37,555 nucleotides of DNA from Clostridia bacterium (GCA_017503285.1 JAFVTH010000011.1:1-37555); one strand, 5' to 3'; shown: positions 1 to 9,531, counted from the stretch's first letter. Numbers and translations are program-made. The notes: generated from the letters alone by a model not told the origin.

Positions 1-2577
1 GCAGTTATCCTTTCCGACTATGACAGCGGGGAGCAGGTATACAAAATCCCGGCACCATATATGCTTGACGCAAACGGCGCATATAGTGAGGCAGTAGAGT
101 ACACTCTGACACAAGAGAGCAAGTGGAAATACACCCTTACAATAACAGCCGACCCCAACTGGATAAACGCCGAGGACAGAGCCTTTCCTGTTACTATTGA
201 CCCAACGGTTGTGGTTGGTGAGAACGATTCAAGCACAACAATTAATGCCTATGTATATAAGAATGATGTAGATGAATATCCTGATAATCCAACAGTCTTT
301 TTTGATCCCTACGCATTGCTGGTTGGAAATTATATGGGAAACGCGGATAGTCGAGCCTTTGTAAAGATAAAAAATTTGCCAACAATACCGGTAGGAACAG
401 TGTTGGCTAATGCGAAGATTTATATGGGCGTACAAAACAGTGGCAACGAAATAGAAGTGGCGGTATATAAGGCAACAGCAGATTGGACAAGTGGATTAAC
501 ATATGCAAACAGGGATGATTATATTGGTAGCACCAAGGTTAGTGTAAAATTTGACTCCTCGCATTTACAGGCTTGGGATATAACCTCTATATATAGAGAG
601 TGGTTGACAACTCCGACTACCTATCACGGTGTATGCTTTAAGGGTAAGAATATGCCAAGCGCAGATGAAACAAGCACATGGGCATTTTTAGTTGCAGTTG
701 CTCATCCGGATTATGTGCACCCGACTTATGAGTTAACCTATGCTAATTTACAAGGTGTTGAAGAATATTACGGCATGCAAGAAAACACACTTGGCGATTA
801 CGGAAAAAGCTATGTTAACCTGTATAACGGTGGTCTTACCTATGTAAACAAGCTTACCACTATAACCAACGGAAGCATATCATATGACATAAACATGGTA
901 TATGATTCTATTGAGAAGAAATGGATGGGTAGCTTTGAGGAATCTATCACTCCTTACGAGGCAGATAACTTTATACGATACAAATGGGTAGACGGAGATG
1001 GTACAACACACTGGTTTTCTCCATATATGGAGAGAATCTATTGGGGACAGTACGTATATTATAATGTAGATGCTGTGGGACAGAAAACCCAAACACAAAA
1101 CCCAACAGAATTTTATCCCGAGGATGATATTGACTATGTGCTGACAAAAACAACAACCGGCGAGCTTATCCTAAAGGACTACAATGGCAATCAAAAAATG
1201 TTTGACACGAGCGGAAGACTGTCAAAAATTTGCGATGCGCAGGGAAATGTTTTGTTCTTATCATATGAAAATGAAAAGCTTTCTTTTATCGATTGCAAAA
1301 CATATAATAACGAGCTTGTAGCTAAGGCTAAATTCTTATATGAAAACGAAAGGTTAGTTTGTGTTTACGACTATATAACTAAGCTGGAGGTTTCGCTTGT
1401 TTGGTGTGATAACGGTTTAGTTGATATAGAGTATAACGAAATAGATGATACAAAAGACAACACTGTTAGCGTTAACTACATAACAAATTCGGACAATATA
1501 GAAAAAATATCAGATGATTTAGAGGCAAAATATTTAAAATATATTTTTAACACAAACGGCACTGTCTCTGCAATCCAAATGTATAATGCCAGCAACGCTT
1601 TGCAAGCTCAATATAACATAGTTTATAGTGTCAATAATACGACTTGCACCGATTTGGGTGCTGATTTGTCTGCGAGCGCAGATGATTCAAGCGAGGAATA
1701 TACATTTGATGTGAGAGGTAGAAACGCATCTGTTACATATGATGATTTGCTTCTTCCGGATAATATTTATTATAGTGCAGAATACAGTGAAAACATATAT
1801 GAACAAGGAGGAAACCTTGTACAATATAATGTAACAACAGGAGAGAAAAATTTCTTCGATGTAACGGAGCAAAACATAAGTTTTGATTTAACCGATATTG
1901 TAACGAGCTCCACTATTCCAAATGAAGGAAATTCACGTGATATGGTTTGCAAGATCAAAGCAAACTTTAACGATGGAGTTCAACGGCATGGCACAGGCTT
2001 TTTAGTTGGACCAAATACATTAGTTATGTCAGCGCATGGTATTTTGAAAGATACAACATCAGATGGGGTATTTAATCTTAATTTTCCAACTAGCATAACA
2101 GTTACACCAGGGTGTAACAAAAACGGAGAATCTGCTCCATATGGCAATTTTCAAGTAACTACGTGCTTCGTTCAAAAAGAATATTATTATTTAGAGGAAA
2201 GCGATGATCCTGAAAAATATCAATATGACTGGGCGGTTTGTACATTAAACGAAAATATAGGAAACCAACTCGATTGGTTTGAATTGATTGTTCCTGATGA
2301 GAGTATAATTGAACAATATGCACTGGTTTATGGATATCATGGTACAACTGATTTACTGCGTCGCTCAGCAGGACAAATAATAGAATTTCAAGGCGAAGAA
2401 GTCGTACATCTTGCGAATACTGTTAGTGGAATGAGCGGTGGTCCCACTTTTCTGAGTAATACAGAGTACGTAGTTTTTGGAATAAATGTTGCTGTAGATG
2501 AATACTCATATGCAAAAAGAATTGACCCTATTATATATACTTTGGTAAATAACTTAAATTCGATGGAAGCGGAGTGA
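1..2577 (+). CDS. Large surface protein, DNRLRE/RHS-like with C-terminal trypsin-like protease (5' end missing)
   Basis: The reading frame is open from the first base of the window, so the gene begins upstream; the ATG at 61 is internal. 858 residues are visible. Roughly residues 75-240 resemble the DNRLRE domain of secreted cell-wall proteins (tail with WDITSIYREW). About 260-600 is aromatic, Asp/Gly/Asn-rich and resembles divergent YD/RHS repeats (DYNGNQKMFDTSGRLSKICD). From about 650 a chymotrypsin/V8-type serine protease domain follows. Its apparent triad, in window numbering, is His679 in SAHGI, Asp743 in YDWAV and Ser812 in GMSGGPTF. This suggests an exported scaffold carrying a C-terminal peptidase. 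RHS-like proteins often carry a variable C-terminal effector, so the protease could be a toxin tip or a housekeeping surface enzyme; the sequence does not decide. The stop lies 4 nt before the lipoprotein gene, so the two are probably co-transcribed. Confidence 0.8.
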   Translation, partial: AVILSDYDSGEQVYKIPAPYMLDANGAYSEAVEYTLTQESKWKYTLTITADPNWINAEDRAFPVTIDPTVVVGENDSSTTINAYVYKNDVDEYPDNPTVFFDPYALLVGNYMGNADSRAFVKIKNLPTIPVGTVLANAKIYMGVQNSGNEIEVAVYKATADWTSGLTYANRDDYIGSTKVSVKFDSSHLQAWDITSIYREWLTTPTTYHGVCFKGKNMPSADETSTWAFLVAVAHPDYVHPTYELTYANLQGVEEYYGMQENTLGDYGKSYVNLYNGGLTYVNKLTTITNGSISYDINMVYDSIEKKWMGSFEESITPYEADNFIRYKWVDGDGTTHWFSPYMERIYWGQYVYYNVDAVGQKTQTQNPTEFYPEDDIDYVLTKTTTGELILKDYNGNQKMFDTSGRLSKICDAQGNVLFLSYENEKLSFIDCKTYNNELVAKAKFLYENERLVCVYDYITKLEVSLVWCDNGLVDIEYNEIDDTKDNTVSVNYITNSDNIEKISDDLEAKYLKYIFNTNGTVSAIQMYNASNALQAQYNIVYSVNNTTCTDLGADLSASADDSSEEYTFDVRGRNASVTYDDLLLPDNIYYSAEYSENIYEQGGNLVQYNVTTGEKNFFDVTEQNISFDLTDIVTSSTIPNEGNSRDMVCKIKANFNDGVQRHGTGFLVGPNTLVMSAHGILKDTTSDGVFNLNFPTSITVTPGCNKNGESAPYGNFQVTTCFVQKEYYYLEESDDPEKYQYDWAVCTLNENIGNQLDWFELIVPDESIIEQYALVYGYHGTTDLLRRSAGQIIEFQGEEVVHLANTVSGMSGGPTFLSNTEYVVFGINVAVDEYSYAKRIDPIIYTLVNNLNSMEAE

Positions 2578-2581
2578 TTTT

Positions 2582-3673
2582 ATGAAAAAATTACTATTGA
2601 ATCTATTTATTGTGTTAGTTATAGCTGGAATGTTTGCATCCTGCAATGTGCCTGGCGAGAATGTAAGTACCGGTACAGGCTCAAGCGCAGAAACAGGCAC
2701 AAATTCGAGCACAGATACAGGCTCTGGTATTGTTCCCGACAATGAAGGGGACTACAACTTGAAAGAAAAGTACGGGAACAGAGTGTATTTTGAGTATGAA
2801 GAAAAAGATATATATTATACCGAAATAAGGAAATATGAAGAGGTTTCTAATTGTTTCGATATTCCTTTGGATGCAATTAAGTTGAAAAAAGTGGGCGCAT
2901 ACTTAAAATTCATAGCAACGTATGAGGATTTGTCAACTTATATCACGCCTGCTGAATTTGATTCAAGCCTATTTGATTTAAACTATGTGGTTTGCGTAAA
3001 ACAGTTTTTCTATGATGACGCACACGAAAAAAAATTAATTGGGTACTATGATTTGAAATACAGTGATGGCAAATACAACATAGGTCTTGATTATTATAAA
3101 TCAGTAGAACAAGTCCCGCATGAGCAATTTGCGGAGCCTTATGAATATACTACATATATCATAGTTCCAAAAGAATCAGTTGAATATACAGAACAATTAC
3201 AGCAAATTACTGTGAATGGAAAAAATGATATAGAAGTGTTTAGTTATGCGGACAATGAAGACGGAAACACTGTGATTGACGGCGATATACAAATAGAGGG
3301 TTCTGTTAATAAAAAATCACATTATTATATAACTCACGATCCAAGTGCTGCTTTGCCGGAAAAATCAACTGCTTGGGTAATTGAAAAAGGCTTGGAGCTT
3401 GAAAAAACTTACGGCTTAGAATATTACGATAAGCATCGTGAAATAGACTTTAGGGTTGTTCTTTATTTACCAAACGAGCCTGAATATGATTTTATAATCA
3501 CAGAAAAAGAGATTAAAAATGGCAACCTATATCTGACCATTGAAGAGTATACACAATATACAAACGAGTATCTGAATAAAAACGATGTAAAGTTTTACGA
3601 CTTGCTTATTCCAAACAGCGAAATGCTATCTGATAATTTCGATGTTTATATATTGGTCGAAAGTGTTGGCTGA
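2582..3673 (+). CDS. Secreted lipoprotein of unknown function
   Basis: The 363-residue product starts with a lipoprotein signal: basic MKK, a hydrophobic stretch and a lipobox-like FASC with Cys21 as the probable lipidation site. A low-complexity Gly/Ser/Thr linker (about residues 27-52) then leads to an acidic, Tyr-rich globular part that I do not recognise. The start is fixed by the signal peptide and a GGAG-like ribosome site inside the end of the preceding gene. Because the gene follows the protease-bearing surface protein by only 4 nt, it may be its partner, for example an anchor, inhibitor or immunity protein. That role is inferred from position only. Confidence 0.8.
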   Translation: MKKLLLNLFIVLVIAGMFASCNVPGENVSTGTGSSAETGTNSSTDTGSGIVPDNEGDYNLKEKYGNRVYFEYEEKDIYYTEIRKYEEVSNCFDIPLDAIKLKKVGAYLKFIATYEDLSTYITPAEFDSSLFDLNYVVCVKQFFYDDAHEKKLIGYYDLKYSDGKYNIGLDYYKSVEQVPHEQFAEPYEYTTYIIVPKESVEYTEQLQQITVNGKNDIEVFSYADNEDGNTVIDGDIQIEGSVNKKSHYYITHDPSAALPEKSTAWVIEKGLELEKTYGLEYYDKHREIDFRVVLYLPNEPEYDFIITEKEIKNGNLYLTIEEYTQYTNEYLNKNDVKFYDLLIPNSEMLSDNFDVYILVESVG

Positions 3674-3682
3674 AGCGCAGTA

Positions 3683-3741
3683 GAGACAAGGGTTTGTCCC
3701 TTGTCTCCCCACCCAGTGGGTTCTTAAAGGCTTTGCGCCTT
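3683..3741 (+). repeat. Three consecutive stem-loops after the lipoprotein gene
   Basis: Three perfect short hairpins stand almost head to tail: GAGACAAGGG/CCCTTGTCTC (3683-3692 with 3698-3707), CCCAC/GTGGG (3708-3712 with 3716-3720) and AAGGC/GCCTT (3727-3731 with 3737-3741). None has a T run, so this is not a typical intrinsic terminator; a proper one follows at 3791. They may be a decayed mobile-element end, a processing or stability structure, or a REP-like unit. Confidence 0.6.
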
Positions 3742-3790
3742 ACCTTATCAAAAGGGCAGACAGCCAAGCGACAAAACAGAAAACAAAACA

Positions 3791-3819
3791 AAAAATGCGA
3801 CCCTGTGTCGCATTTTTTT
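3791..3819. terminator. Bidirectional intrinsic terminator
   Basis: Stem AAAAATGCGAC (3791-3801) pairs with GTCGCATTTTT (3807-3817) around a 5-nt loop, with A and T runs on both sides. It can end the rightward lipoprotein transcript and the leftward GH2 transcript, whose stop codon is at 3821. Confidence 0.85.
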
Positions 3820-3820
3820 G

Positions 3821-5494
3821 TTATATTGTTAGCTTTTTGGCAATTTCCAGCATTTTTTCGGTGCTTACCTTGCAGATTTTTCTGTCGTAGGTTAAGATGC
3901 CGTTTGTTTCGTCCTCAACGTCGGAAAGCTGGGTGTAGATTGCGCCACAAAGTCCCTTTTCTACAAGTGGAATTATCTCCCTTTCGTAAAGGTCTATAAG
4001 CGCGTTTTCAAATTTGTCCTGCTCCTTGAAGAAGCGATAGCCGTAGGTGTCCCTTTCGTTTGCCACGTGGTTTTCTTCCTTGTAGGAATAGCCACCAAAC
4101 TCGGAAAGCACAACAGGATTGTCGTATTTTTTCTTTAGCTTAACAGGCTTAAAGTAAACGTGTAGGCTTTCTATTTGTGTTTTGTGCCTGCCAAACCAAC
4201 CGGAATTTGTATCAATAAAGCGAGAGGAGTCCAGCTCCAAAAGCGTGTCATACATTTTGTCGCTGTTAAACTGACCCCAGCCCTCGTTAAATATAGTCCA
4301 GTAACAGATTGAGGGGTGGTTATATAGCTGTGTGACGGTTCTTTTTAGAAAATGCTTGAAATGCTTTTTTTGGCTCTCTGTCCTTTTTACCTCGGGCAGA
4401 TTTTTAAGCCCAATGGTAGGCAGAGCAGTGTCGTGGAAAAAGCTATATTTTCCGTTGTTCACCATATCCTGAAAAACAATCATACCCTGCCTGTCGCACT
4501 CATAGTAAAACCACTCCGGCTCGATTTTTATATGCTTTCTTAGGGTATTAAAGCCAAGAGATTTCATGCTCTCAACATCCTGCCTGTAAAGGTCAGGTGT
4601 AGCAGGAGTGTAAATGCCGTCACTAAAGTAGCCCTGGTCCAAAACGCCATGAAAGAAATATGGCTTGCCGTTAAGACATAGCCTTTTTATGCCGTCTATT
4701 TCCTTTATTTCAAGTGTTCTTAAAGCAAAGTAGGACTCTATTTTGTCCTGTCCGCACTGGGCTGTAAAATAGTAAAGATAAGGGCGCTCGGGCGACCACA
4801 TTTTTGGATTTTCTATATCAATGTGGCATTTTCCGTTTTCGATTTTATACTCTTTTCCACTATCTGAAAGCGTTAGCGTGCCACTATCAACGCCCTGAAG
4901 CTCAATATGGCAAAAATCCGACCCTGTGTCGATAAATAGCGCTTTTACATACTCATTTGGCACACTTTCCAGCCAAACGCTTTGCCATATGCCGGAAACG
5001 GGAGTATACCACATGCCCCCGCGGCTAAAGCATTGCTTTCCGTAGGGCATATCAAAGCCTGCAAGCCTGTCGGTTACCCTTAGCTCAAGCTGATTTTCGC
5101 CATCTGTCAGATAGTCGGTTATATCAAAGGAAAAGCTATAATACCCACCCTTGTTAAAGCCAACCATTTTTCCGTTTATATATAAGTCGCACTCACCGTC
5201 AACTGCGCCAAAATTTATAATTACCCTGTCCCTCAAAAAGCCCTGTGGTAAGGTAAAGGTCCTTTTGTAGGTAAGAGGAGTGCCGTCCTCAAAAACCCTG
5301 CCAACCTGTGAAAGGATTGATTCCGGTGGGTAGGGCACTAAAATTTCCATTTCGTCCCCGCCTGCCGAAAGTGTCCATTTGCCGTTTAGGGAAAGAAAGG
5401 AATCTCTTTTTAGCTGGGGGCGAGGGTAGACGTTATACTCGCTACCGTCTATATGCTCCCCCTCTTTGGTTAATAAATGCTTAATTTCCTTCAT
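3821..5494 (-). CDS. Glycoside hydrolase family 2 protein (beta-galactosidase/beta-glucuronidase type)
   Basis: 557 residues with the GH2 order: N-terminal sugar-binding jelly roll (about 25-180), Ig-like domain (about 180-260) and a TIM barrel to the end. The acid/base glutamate is Glu404 in FNEGW and the probable nucleophile is Glu465 in VLSEFGG. No signal peptide is present, so it is probably cytoplasmic and acts on imported oligosaccharides or glycosides. The substrate (galactoside, glucuronide, mannoside or other) cannot be read from sequence. It is short for the family, lacking the extra C-terminal domains of LacZ. The ATG lies inside the end of the upstream transporter gene (14-nt overlap) after AGAGGA, so the two are translationally coupled and transporter and hydrolase form one uptake-and-cleavage unit. 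Confidence 0.9.
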   Translation of the reverse strand: MKEIKHLLTKEGEHIDGSEYNVYPRPQLKRDSFLSLNGKWTLSAGGDEMEILVPYPPESILSQVGRVFEDGTPLTYKRTFTLPQGFLRDRVIINFGAVDGECDLYINGKMVGFNKGGYYSFSFDITDYLTDGENQLELRVTDRLAGFDMPYGKQCFSRGGMWYTPVSGIWQSVWLESVPNEYVKALFIDTGSDFCHIELQGVDSGTLTLSDSGKEYKIENGKCHIDIENPKMWSPERPYLYYFTAQCGQDKIESYFALRTLEIKEIDGIKRLCLNGKPYFFHGVLDQGYFSDGIYTPATPDLYRQDVESMKSLGFNTLRKHIKIEPEWFYYECDRQGMIVFQDMVNNGKYSFFHDTALPTIGLKNLPEVKRTESQKKHFKHFLKRTVTQLYNHPSICYWTIFNEGWGQFNSDKMYDTLLELDSSRFIDTNSGWFGRHKTQIESLHVYFKPVKLKKKYDNPVVLSEFGGYSYKEENHVANERDTYGYRFFKEQDKFENALIDLYEREIIPLVEKGLCGAIYTQLSDVEDETNGILTYDRKICKVSTEKMLEIAKKLTI

Positions 5495-6848
5495 TTAAGG
5501 TCCTCTTTTTCTCAAGGTGTCTAATAAGAAAGATAGCGCCCACAAGCATAGCTCCAAGCACAAGGGCAACCACAAGAGCACCTAGGAAAATGTTTTCATT
5601 TGGTATAAAGCGCTCAACACCGTCGGTGTCGGTAAAGGATTTTGCCCCCTCAAGCACCGCAGAGCCAATAATCGGACCAACAATGCCGGGAATCAAAACC
5701 TGACCGACAATTCTAAGCCCTTGGAACATGCCTGCCTTGTTTTCCGGTGTGTTATCACGGATAACTGCGCCAAATACTGCATTTGCAGAAAGGTAGCCGC
5801 ACATCATAAGCAAGGAGCCTATAAACAAGAGCGCCGTGTGCCCATAGTTAAAGAAAAGCAAAATGTAGCCAACGCAAAGAAGCCCAAGGCTCGGCACGAT
5901 TGACTTATTAAAGTGGAGCTTATCGTAAATTCTGCCCCAAATTGCAGTAAACACTGCAGCCAGCACAATGGCAGGCACCATAACAAGCACATAGCCATCG
6001 CCAAGAGGGGTTGCCTTTTGGTAGTAAATGATTAGGTAAGGCATAAACACCTGTATGGAAATACCGAAAACGGTAAAGAGAAGCAGGTAGATATAAAGCT
6101 TCGGGCTGGATTTTACAACCGATGGCTTAAAGCCGTAGATAATGTTCTTAAAGTAGTTTTGGTTATCCTCTGTTGATTGCTTTGGCTCTTTGATGATAAA
6201 AAAGCCTACAATACCGATAATAATAACAATCGCGCCGATAACGGCAAAGATAATAGACCAATAGGTGTCTGTGGAAATAACTCCGCTTTCGCTTGGATTT
6301 TTTTCATGTGCAGGCAAAAGCATAGCGCCGCCAAACACCACCAAAATCGCCATAAGAGGCATCATTGCATTTATGCCCTCTGCCATACCACGGTTTTCGG
6401 CTGTGGTAGAGTCAGTAAGCCATGCATTAAAGCAAGCGTCATTTGCACTTGAGCCGAAGAAGGTCATAATACAGTCAAGCACAATAGTAATAGTGATGCA
6501 AATTGCAGAAACAGAAGTAACCGCAGGGAATATAGCACCTATAATGCTTTCACGAACAAGCATAAATGAAAGAATGGAAACACCCCATAAAATATAGCCG
6601 ACGCAAATAAACACCTTGCGCTTGCCCAGCTTGTCGGACAGCGCACCTATTAGGATTGTGGTAAGGGTTGCCACCACGCTGGAGGCAGCCACCATAGCAG
6701 AAATCTTATCAGACGAAGCGCCGAACATTTCATAAATAAATACATTGAAGTACATATTTTCAACCACCCAGGCAATTTGCCCCACAAGGCTGAAAATTAT
6801 AAGAGTGGCAAGCAGCTTGCCCCCCATTTTAGGTTTTTTCTTTTCCAT
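5481..6848 (-). CDS. MFS transporter, probably for a sugar or glycoside
   Basis: 455 residues with about 12 hydrophobic segments and an MFS loop motif (GALSDKLGKRKVF) after the second helix. The start at 6848 (MEKKKPKMGG) is chosen over an upstream in-frame start because it has a good AGAGGA ribosome site and the longer version would begin upstream of the mapped promoter. The protein sits in the cytoplasmic membrane. Its gene precedes and overlaps the GH2 gene, so it probably brings in the GH2 substrate. The transport substrate and the coupling ion are not visible. Confidence 0.85.
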   Translation of the reverse strand: MEKKKPKMGGKLLATLIIFSLVGQIAWVVENMYFNVFIYEMFGASSDKISAMVAASSVVATLTTILIGALSDKLGKRKVFICVGYILWGVSILSFMLVRESIIGAIFPAVTSVSAICITITIVLDCIMTFFGSSANDACFNAWLTDSTTAENRGMAEGINAMMPLMAILVVFGGAMLLPAHEKNPSESGVISTDTYWSIIFAVIGAIVIIIGIVGFFIIKEPKQSTEDNQNYFKNIIYGFKPSVVKSSPKLYIYLLLFTVFGISIQVFMPYLIIYYQKATPLGDGYVLVMVPAIVLAAVFTAIWGRIYDKLHFNKSIVPSLGLLCVGYILLFFNYGHTALLFIGSLLMMCGYLSANAVFGAVIRDNTPENKAGMFQGLRIVGQVLIPGIVGPIIGSAVLEGAKSFTDTDGVERFIPNENIFLGALVVALVLGAMLVGAIFLIRHLEKKRTLNEGN

Positions 6849-6881
6849 AATAAAGTCCTCTCGGAATAAATTTACAAGTAT

Positions 6882-6910
6882 AGTATACCACCGTTTGATA
6901 ATTTTTACAA
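6882..6910 (-). promoter_or_regulatory. Sigma-A promoter for the MFS-GH2 operon
   Basis: On the minus strand TTGTAA (6905-6910), a 17-nt spacer and TATACT (6882-6887) precede the MFS start by about 35 nt. A second overlapping TATACT lies at 6877-6882. Confidence 0.6.
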
Positions 6911-6913
6911 TAC

Positions 6914-6941
6914 AAAAAAAGGACACGGCTGTGTCCTTTTT
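6914..6941 (-). terminator. Intrinsic terminator after the YitT-family gene
   Basis: GGACAC (6921-6926) pairs with GTGTCC (6931-6936), flanked by A and T runs that extend the stem. It lies 2 nt past the stop of the YitT-family gene and in front of the MFS promoter, separating the two units. Confidence 0.85.
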
Positions 6942-6942
6942 C

Positions 6943-8061
6943 TTATACAATTCTAAAGCCCTTACCAAGAATGTCGGTAGAGTTGGTAATGATAGTAAAC
7001 GCCTGTGGGTCGTTTTGTCTTAGGTACTTTTTAAGGGTTGAAGCCTGCTGACGGCTAAGAACAGTAATAATCATCTTCTTGTCGTCGTGTGTAAAGGAGC
7101 CGCGGCACACAGAAACGGTAGCGCCCCTGTGAAGCTGATTGTTTATAAAATCACAAAGCTCGCCGTCCTTTTCCGTAACCACAATAAAGCACTTATTTAG
7201 GTTAATACCGTCAATAACCGTATCAACGATAAAGGACTTAATAACAAGACCGCAAAGGGAGAATAGCGCAATTTCAATACCAAATGCAAAGCCGCCAAGC
7301 ACCACAAGCACCACGTCGGTAATAAGGAGCGCTGTGCCGATGTTTACATTTGTAAACTTCTTAAGTATCATTGCAATAACGTCAGTTCCGCCGGAGCTTG
7401 CATTTTGGCTGAACAAAATTGCAGAGCCGATGGCAATGCCGCCGATAGTGAAAAGCAGCTCCAAAAACGGCTCGCTTGTAAGGGTCCAAAGAGGACCGAA
7501 GGCAAGATTGTACGCCTCTGTGCCCTCAACCGCTGTTTGCTGCGCCGCAAACTGACCTGTCATTCTTTCAAGAAGCTGTACCTTTTCAAAAATAAGGGTT
7601 GAAGCAGACAAAAGGATGGTTGAGTAAATAGTTTTTATGGCAAACTGCTTACCAAAAATGATTAGAGCTACAACAAGAAGCACCACATTGGCAATCGCCA
7701 TAAACTGGGATTCTGAAAAGTTAGGGAAATAGTGGGCAAGAACAACAGAGAGGGACGAAACGCCACCAACTGTAAAGTGGTTAGGGAACTTGAAAAAGTA
7801 AACCCCCGCTGCCACAAAAAGCGTGCCCACAGTAATAATTATATAGGACCAAATAACCTTGAGGATTTTACCACCAATGGTTTTAGGCTCCTCGTTAGGG
7901 TCGGAAAGCATCTTAATAGGCTTCAAAACCTTTTCGTAAAGCTTGCCCCTTCTTTGCACCTTGGTTATAGAGGAAATTACCTCTTCCGGGCTGTCAACCT
8001 GAACGGTTTTTGGCTCATCAAGGTTAATTTCACATTCCAAATTTTTGTTTTCTTCCACCAC
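6943..8061 (-). CDS. YitT family membrane protein with C-terminal DUF2179
   Basis: 372 residues: a hydrophilic N-terminal extension of about 65 residues, then about five to six hydrophobic segments of the YitT_membrane type (VGTLFVAAGVYFFKFPNHFTVGG), and a C-terminal soluble DUF2179 domain from about residue 290 (GATVSVCRGSFTHDDKKMIITVLSR). YitT proteins are widespread in Firmicutes and their biochemical role is unsettled. The N-terminal extension makes this one longer than the usual 280-300 residues. Translation starts at one of two consecutive GTG codons; AAAGGAG lies 4-5 nt before the first. The gene has its own promoter and terminator. Confidence 0.9.
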   Translation of the reverse strand: MVEENKNLECEINLDEPKTVQVDSPEEVISSITKVQRRGKLYEKVLKPIKMLSDPNEEPKTIGGKILKVIWSYIIITVGTLFVAAGVYFFKFPNHFTVGGVSSLSVVLAHYFPNFSESQFMAIANVVLLVVALIIFGKQFAIKTIYSTILLSASTLIFEKVQLLERMTGQFAAQQTAVEGTEAYNLAFGPLWTLTSEPFLELLFTIGGIAIGSAILFSQNASSGGTDVIAMILKKFTNVNIGTALLITDVVLVVLGGFAFGIEIALFSLCGLVIKSFIVDTVIDGINLNKCFIVVTEKDGELCDFINNQLHRGATVSVCRGSFTHDDKKMIITVLSRQQASTLKKYLRQNDPQAFTIITNSTDILGKGFRIV

Positions 8062-8092
8062 AAATCTCCTTTATGGGTTTTTGTCCACCTTG

Positions 8093-8121
8093 ATTATATA
8101 GTAATAAAACGAATTTGTCAA
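8093..8121 (-). promoter_or_regulatory. Perfect consensus sigma-A promoter for the YitT-family gene
   Basis: On the minus strand TTGACA (8116-8121), a 17-nt spacer and TATAAT (8093-8098) stand about 32 nt before the GTG start. Both hexamers match the consensus exactly, so strong constitutive expression is expected. Confidence 0.85.
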
Positions 8122-8170
8122 CAAGAAAAGGAAATACTTTAGCGTGTTAATAGGTTTTTCAAAAATTTAC

Positions 8171-8199
8171 TTGAAAAGCGCAAAAATGTAGTATATAAT
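8171..8199 (+). promoter_or_regulatory. Sigma-A promoter for isocitrate dehydrogenase
   Basis: TTGAAA (8171-8176), a 17-nt spacer and TATAAT (8194-8199). The -10 covers the ATG at 8198, which therefore cannot be the start; translation begins at 8231. Confidence 0.8.
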
Positions 8200-8230
8200 G
8201 AAAATATCTTTTTTGCAAGGGAGAAACAAA

Positions 8231-9448
8231 ATGGAAAAAATTAAGATGACAACCCCGCTTGTTGAGATGGACGGGGACGAAATGACAAGAATTATATGGC
8301 AGATGATTAAGGATGAGCTTCTTTTGCCATTTGTAGATTTGAAAACAGAGTATTACGACCTTGGCTTGCCGGAGAGAGAAAAAACAAAGGACAAGGTTAC
8401 CTTTGATGCAGCCTATGCAAACCAAAAATACGGTGTTAGCGTTAAGTGCGCAACAATTACCCCAAACAAGCAAAGGGTAGAGGAATATAACCTTTCGGAA
8501 ATGTATAAAAGCCCAAACGGCACAATTCGTGCTATTTTGGACGGTACAGTTTTCCGTGCGCCTATCATTATTGATTCTATAAAGCCGGCAGTTCGCAACT
8601 GGAAAAAGCCAATCACTATTGCAAGACACGCCTATGGCGATGTTTATAAGGCAACAGAGTACAGACCCGAGACAGAGGGTAAGGCAGAGCTTGTGTTTAC
8701 CGACAAAAACGGCAACGAAAGCTTCCGTCAGACAATTTACGATTTTGAGTGTCCGGGCGTTTTGCAGGGACAGTACAATAAGGATACATCAATTCGCTCC
8801 TTTGCCCACTCCTGCTTTAAGTATGCAATCTCCACAAAGCAGGACCTTTGGTTCTCCACAAAGGACACAATTTCAAAGCAGTACGACCAAACCTTTAAGC
8901 TAATCTTCCAGGAGATTTATGAAAACGATTATAAGGCGGAGTTTGAAAGGCTTGGCATTACTTACTTCTATACACTGATTGATGATGCTGTTGCAAGAGT
9001 TATCCGTTCTGAGGGTGGATACATTTGGGCGTGCAAGAACTATGATGGCGACGTTATGTCCGATATGGTTTCCACAGCCTTCGGCTCTCTTGCTATGATG
9101 ACCTCTGTGCTTGTTTCCCCGGACGGAAAGTATGAGTACGAGGCTGCACACGGCACTGTAACAAGACACTACTATCGCTACCTAAAGGGTGAGGACACCT
9201 CAACAAACCCAATGGCAACAATCTTTGCCTGGAGTGGTGCGCTTGCAAAAAGGGCAGAGCTTGACGGTCTTTCTGACCTTGCATCATTTGCAAGCAAGCT
9301 TGAGGAGGCGTGCCTTGACACACTAAACGACGGAATTATGACTAAGGACTTAGTTGGACTTGTTTCCGAGGGCTTTAGCGCTAAGGCAGTAAACACCATA
9401 ACCTTTATTAAGGAAATCAGAGCAAGGCTTGAAAAGAAATTAGCATAA
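8231..9448 (+). CDS. icd: NADP-dependent isocitrate dehydrogenase, homodimeric eukaryote-like type
   Basis: 405 residues, the length of the homodimeric type II NADP-IDH family (shared with eukaryotes and some bacteria) rather than the E. coli-type enzyme. Diagnostic blocks are [10 protein letters not shown] near the start, CATITPN, the substrate loop [28 protein letters not shown], and [13 protein letters not shown] in the NADP region. It oxidises isocitrate to 2-oxoglutarate and CO2 and yields NADPH; in anaerobes this mainly feeds glutamate synthesis. The start at 8231 (MEKIKMTT) follows a GGGAGA site and lies downstream of the mapped -10, ruling out the longer frame from 8198. Its own promoter and terminator make it monocistronic. 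Confidence 0.93.
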   Translation: MEKIKMTTPLVEMDGDEMTRIIWQMIKDELLLPFVDLKTEYYDLGLPEREKTKDKVTFDAAYANQKYGVSVKCATITPNKQRVEEYNLSEMYKSPNGTIRAILDGTVFRAPIIIDSIKPAVRNWKKPITIARHAYGDVYKATEYRPETEGKAELVFTDKNGNESFRQTIYDFECPGVLQGQYNKDTSIRSFAHSCFKYAISTKQDLWFSTKDTISKQYDQTFKLIFQEIYENDYKAEFERLGITYFYTLIDDAVARVIRSEGGYIWACKNYDGDVMSDMVSTAFGSLAMMTSVLVSPDGKYEYEAAHGTVTRHYYRYLKGEDTSTNPMATIFAWSGALAKRAELDGLSDLASFASKLEEACLDTLNDGIMTKDLVGLVSEGFSAKAVNTITFIKEIRARLEKKLA

Positions 9449-9453
9449 AAATC

Positions 9454-9478
9454 GGCACGGTTTTACCGTGCCTTTTTT
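9454..9478 (+). terminator. Intrinsic terminator after icd
   Basis: GGCACGG (9454-9460) pairs with CCGTGCC (9466-9472) around a TTTTA loop, followed by six T. Confidence 0.92.
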
Positions 9479-9531
9479 ATTTCACAGATGAATATTTTTT
9501 CAAAAAAGTCGAAAAATGTAATGAAAAATTG

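Noticed and set aside
3694-3999. Rightward 101-codon frame
   Set aside because: It runs across the hairpins, the terminator and the antisense of the GH2 gene and its Arg/Phe/Cys-rich product has no coding character.
8198-8230. Longer N-terminus for isocitrate dehydrogenase
   Set aside because: The ATG at 8198 overlaps the TATAAT of the promoter, so it is not transcribed.
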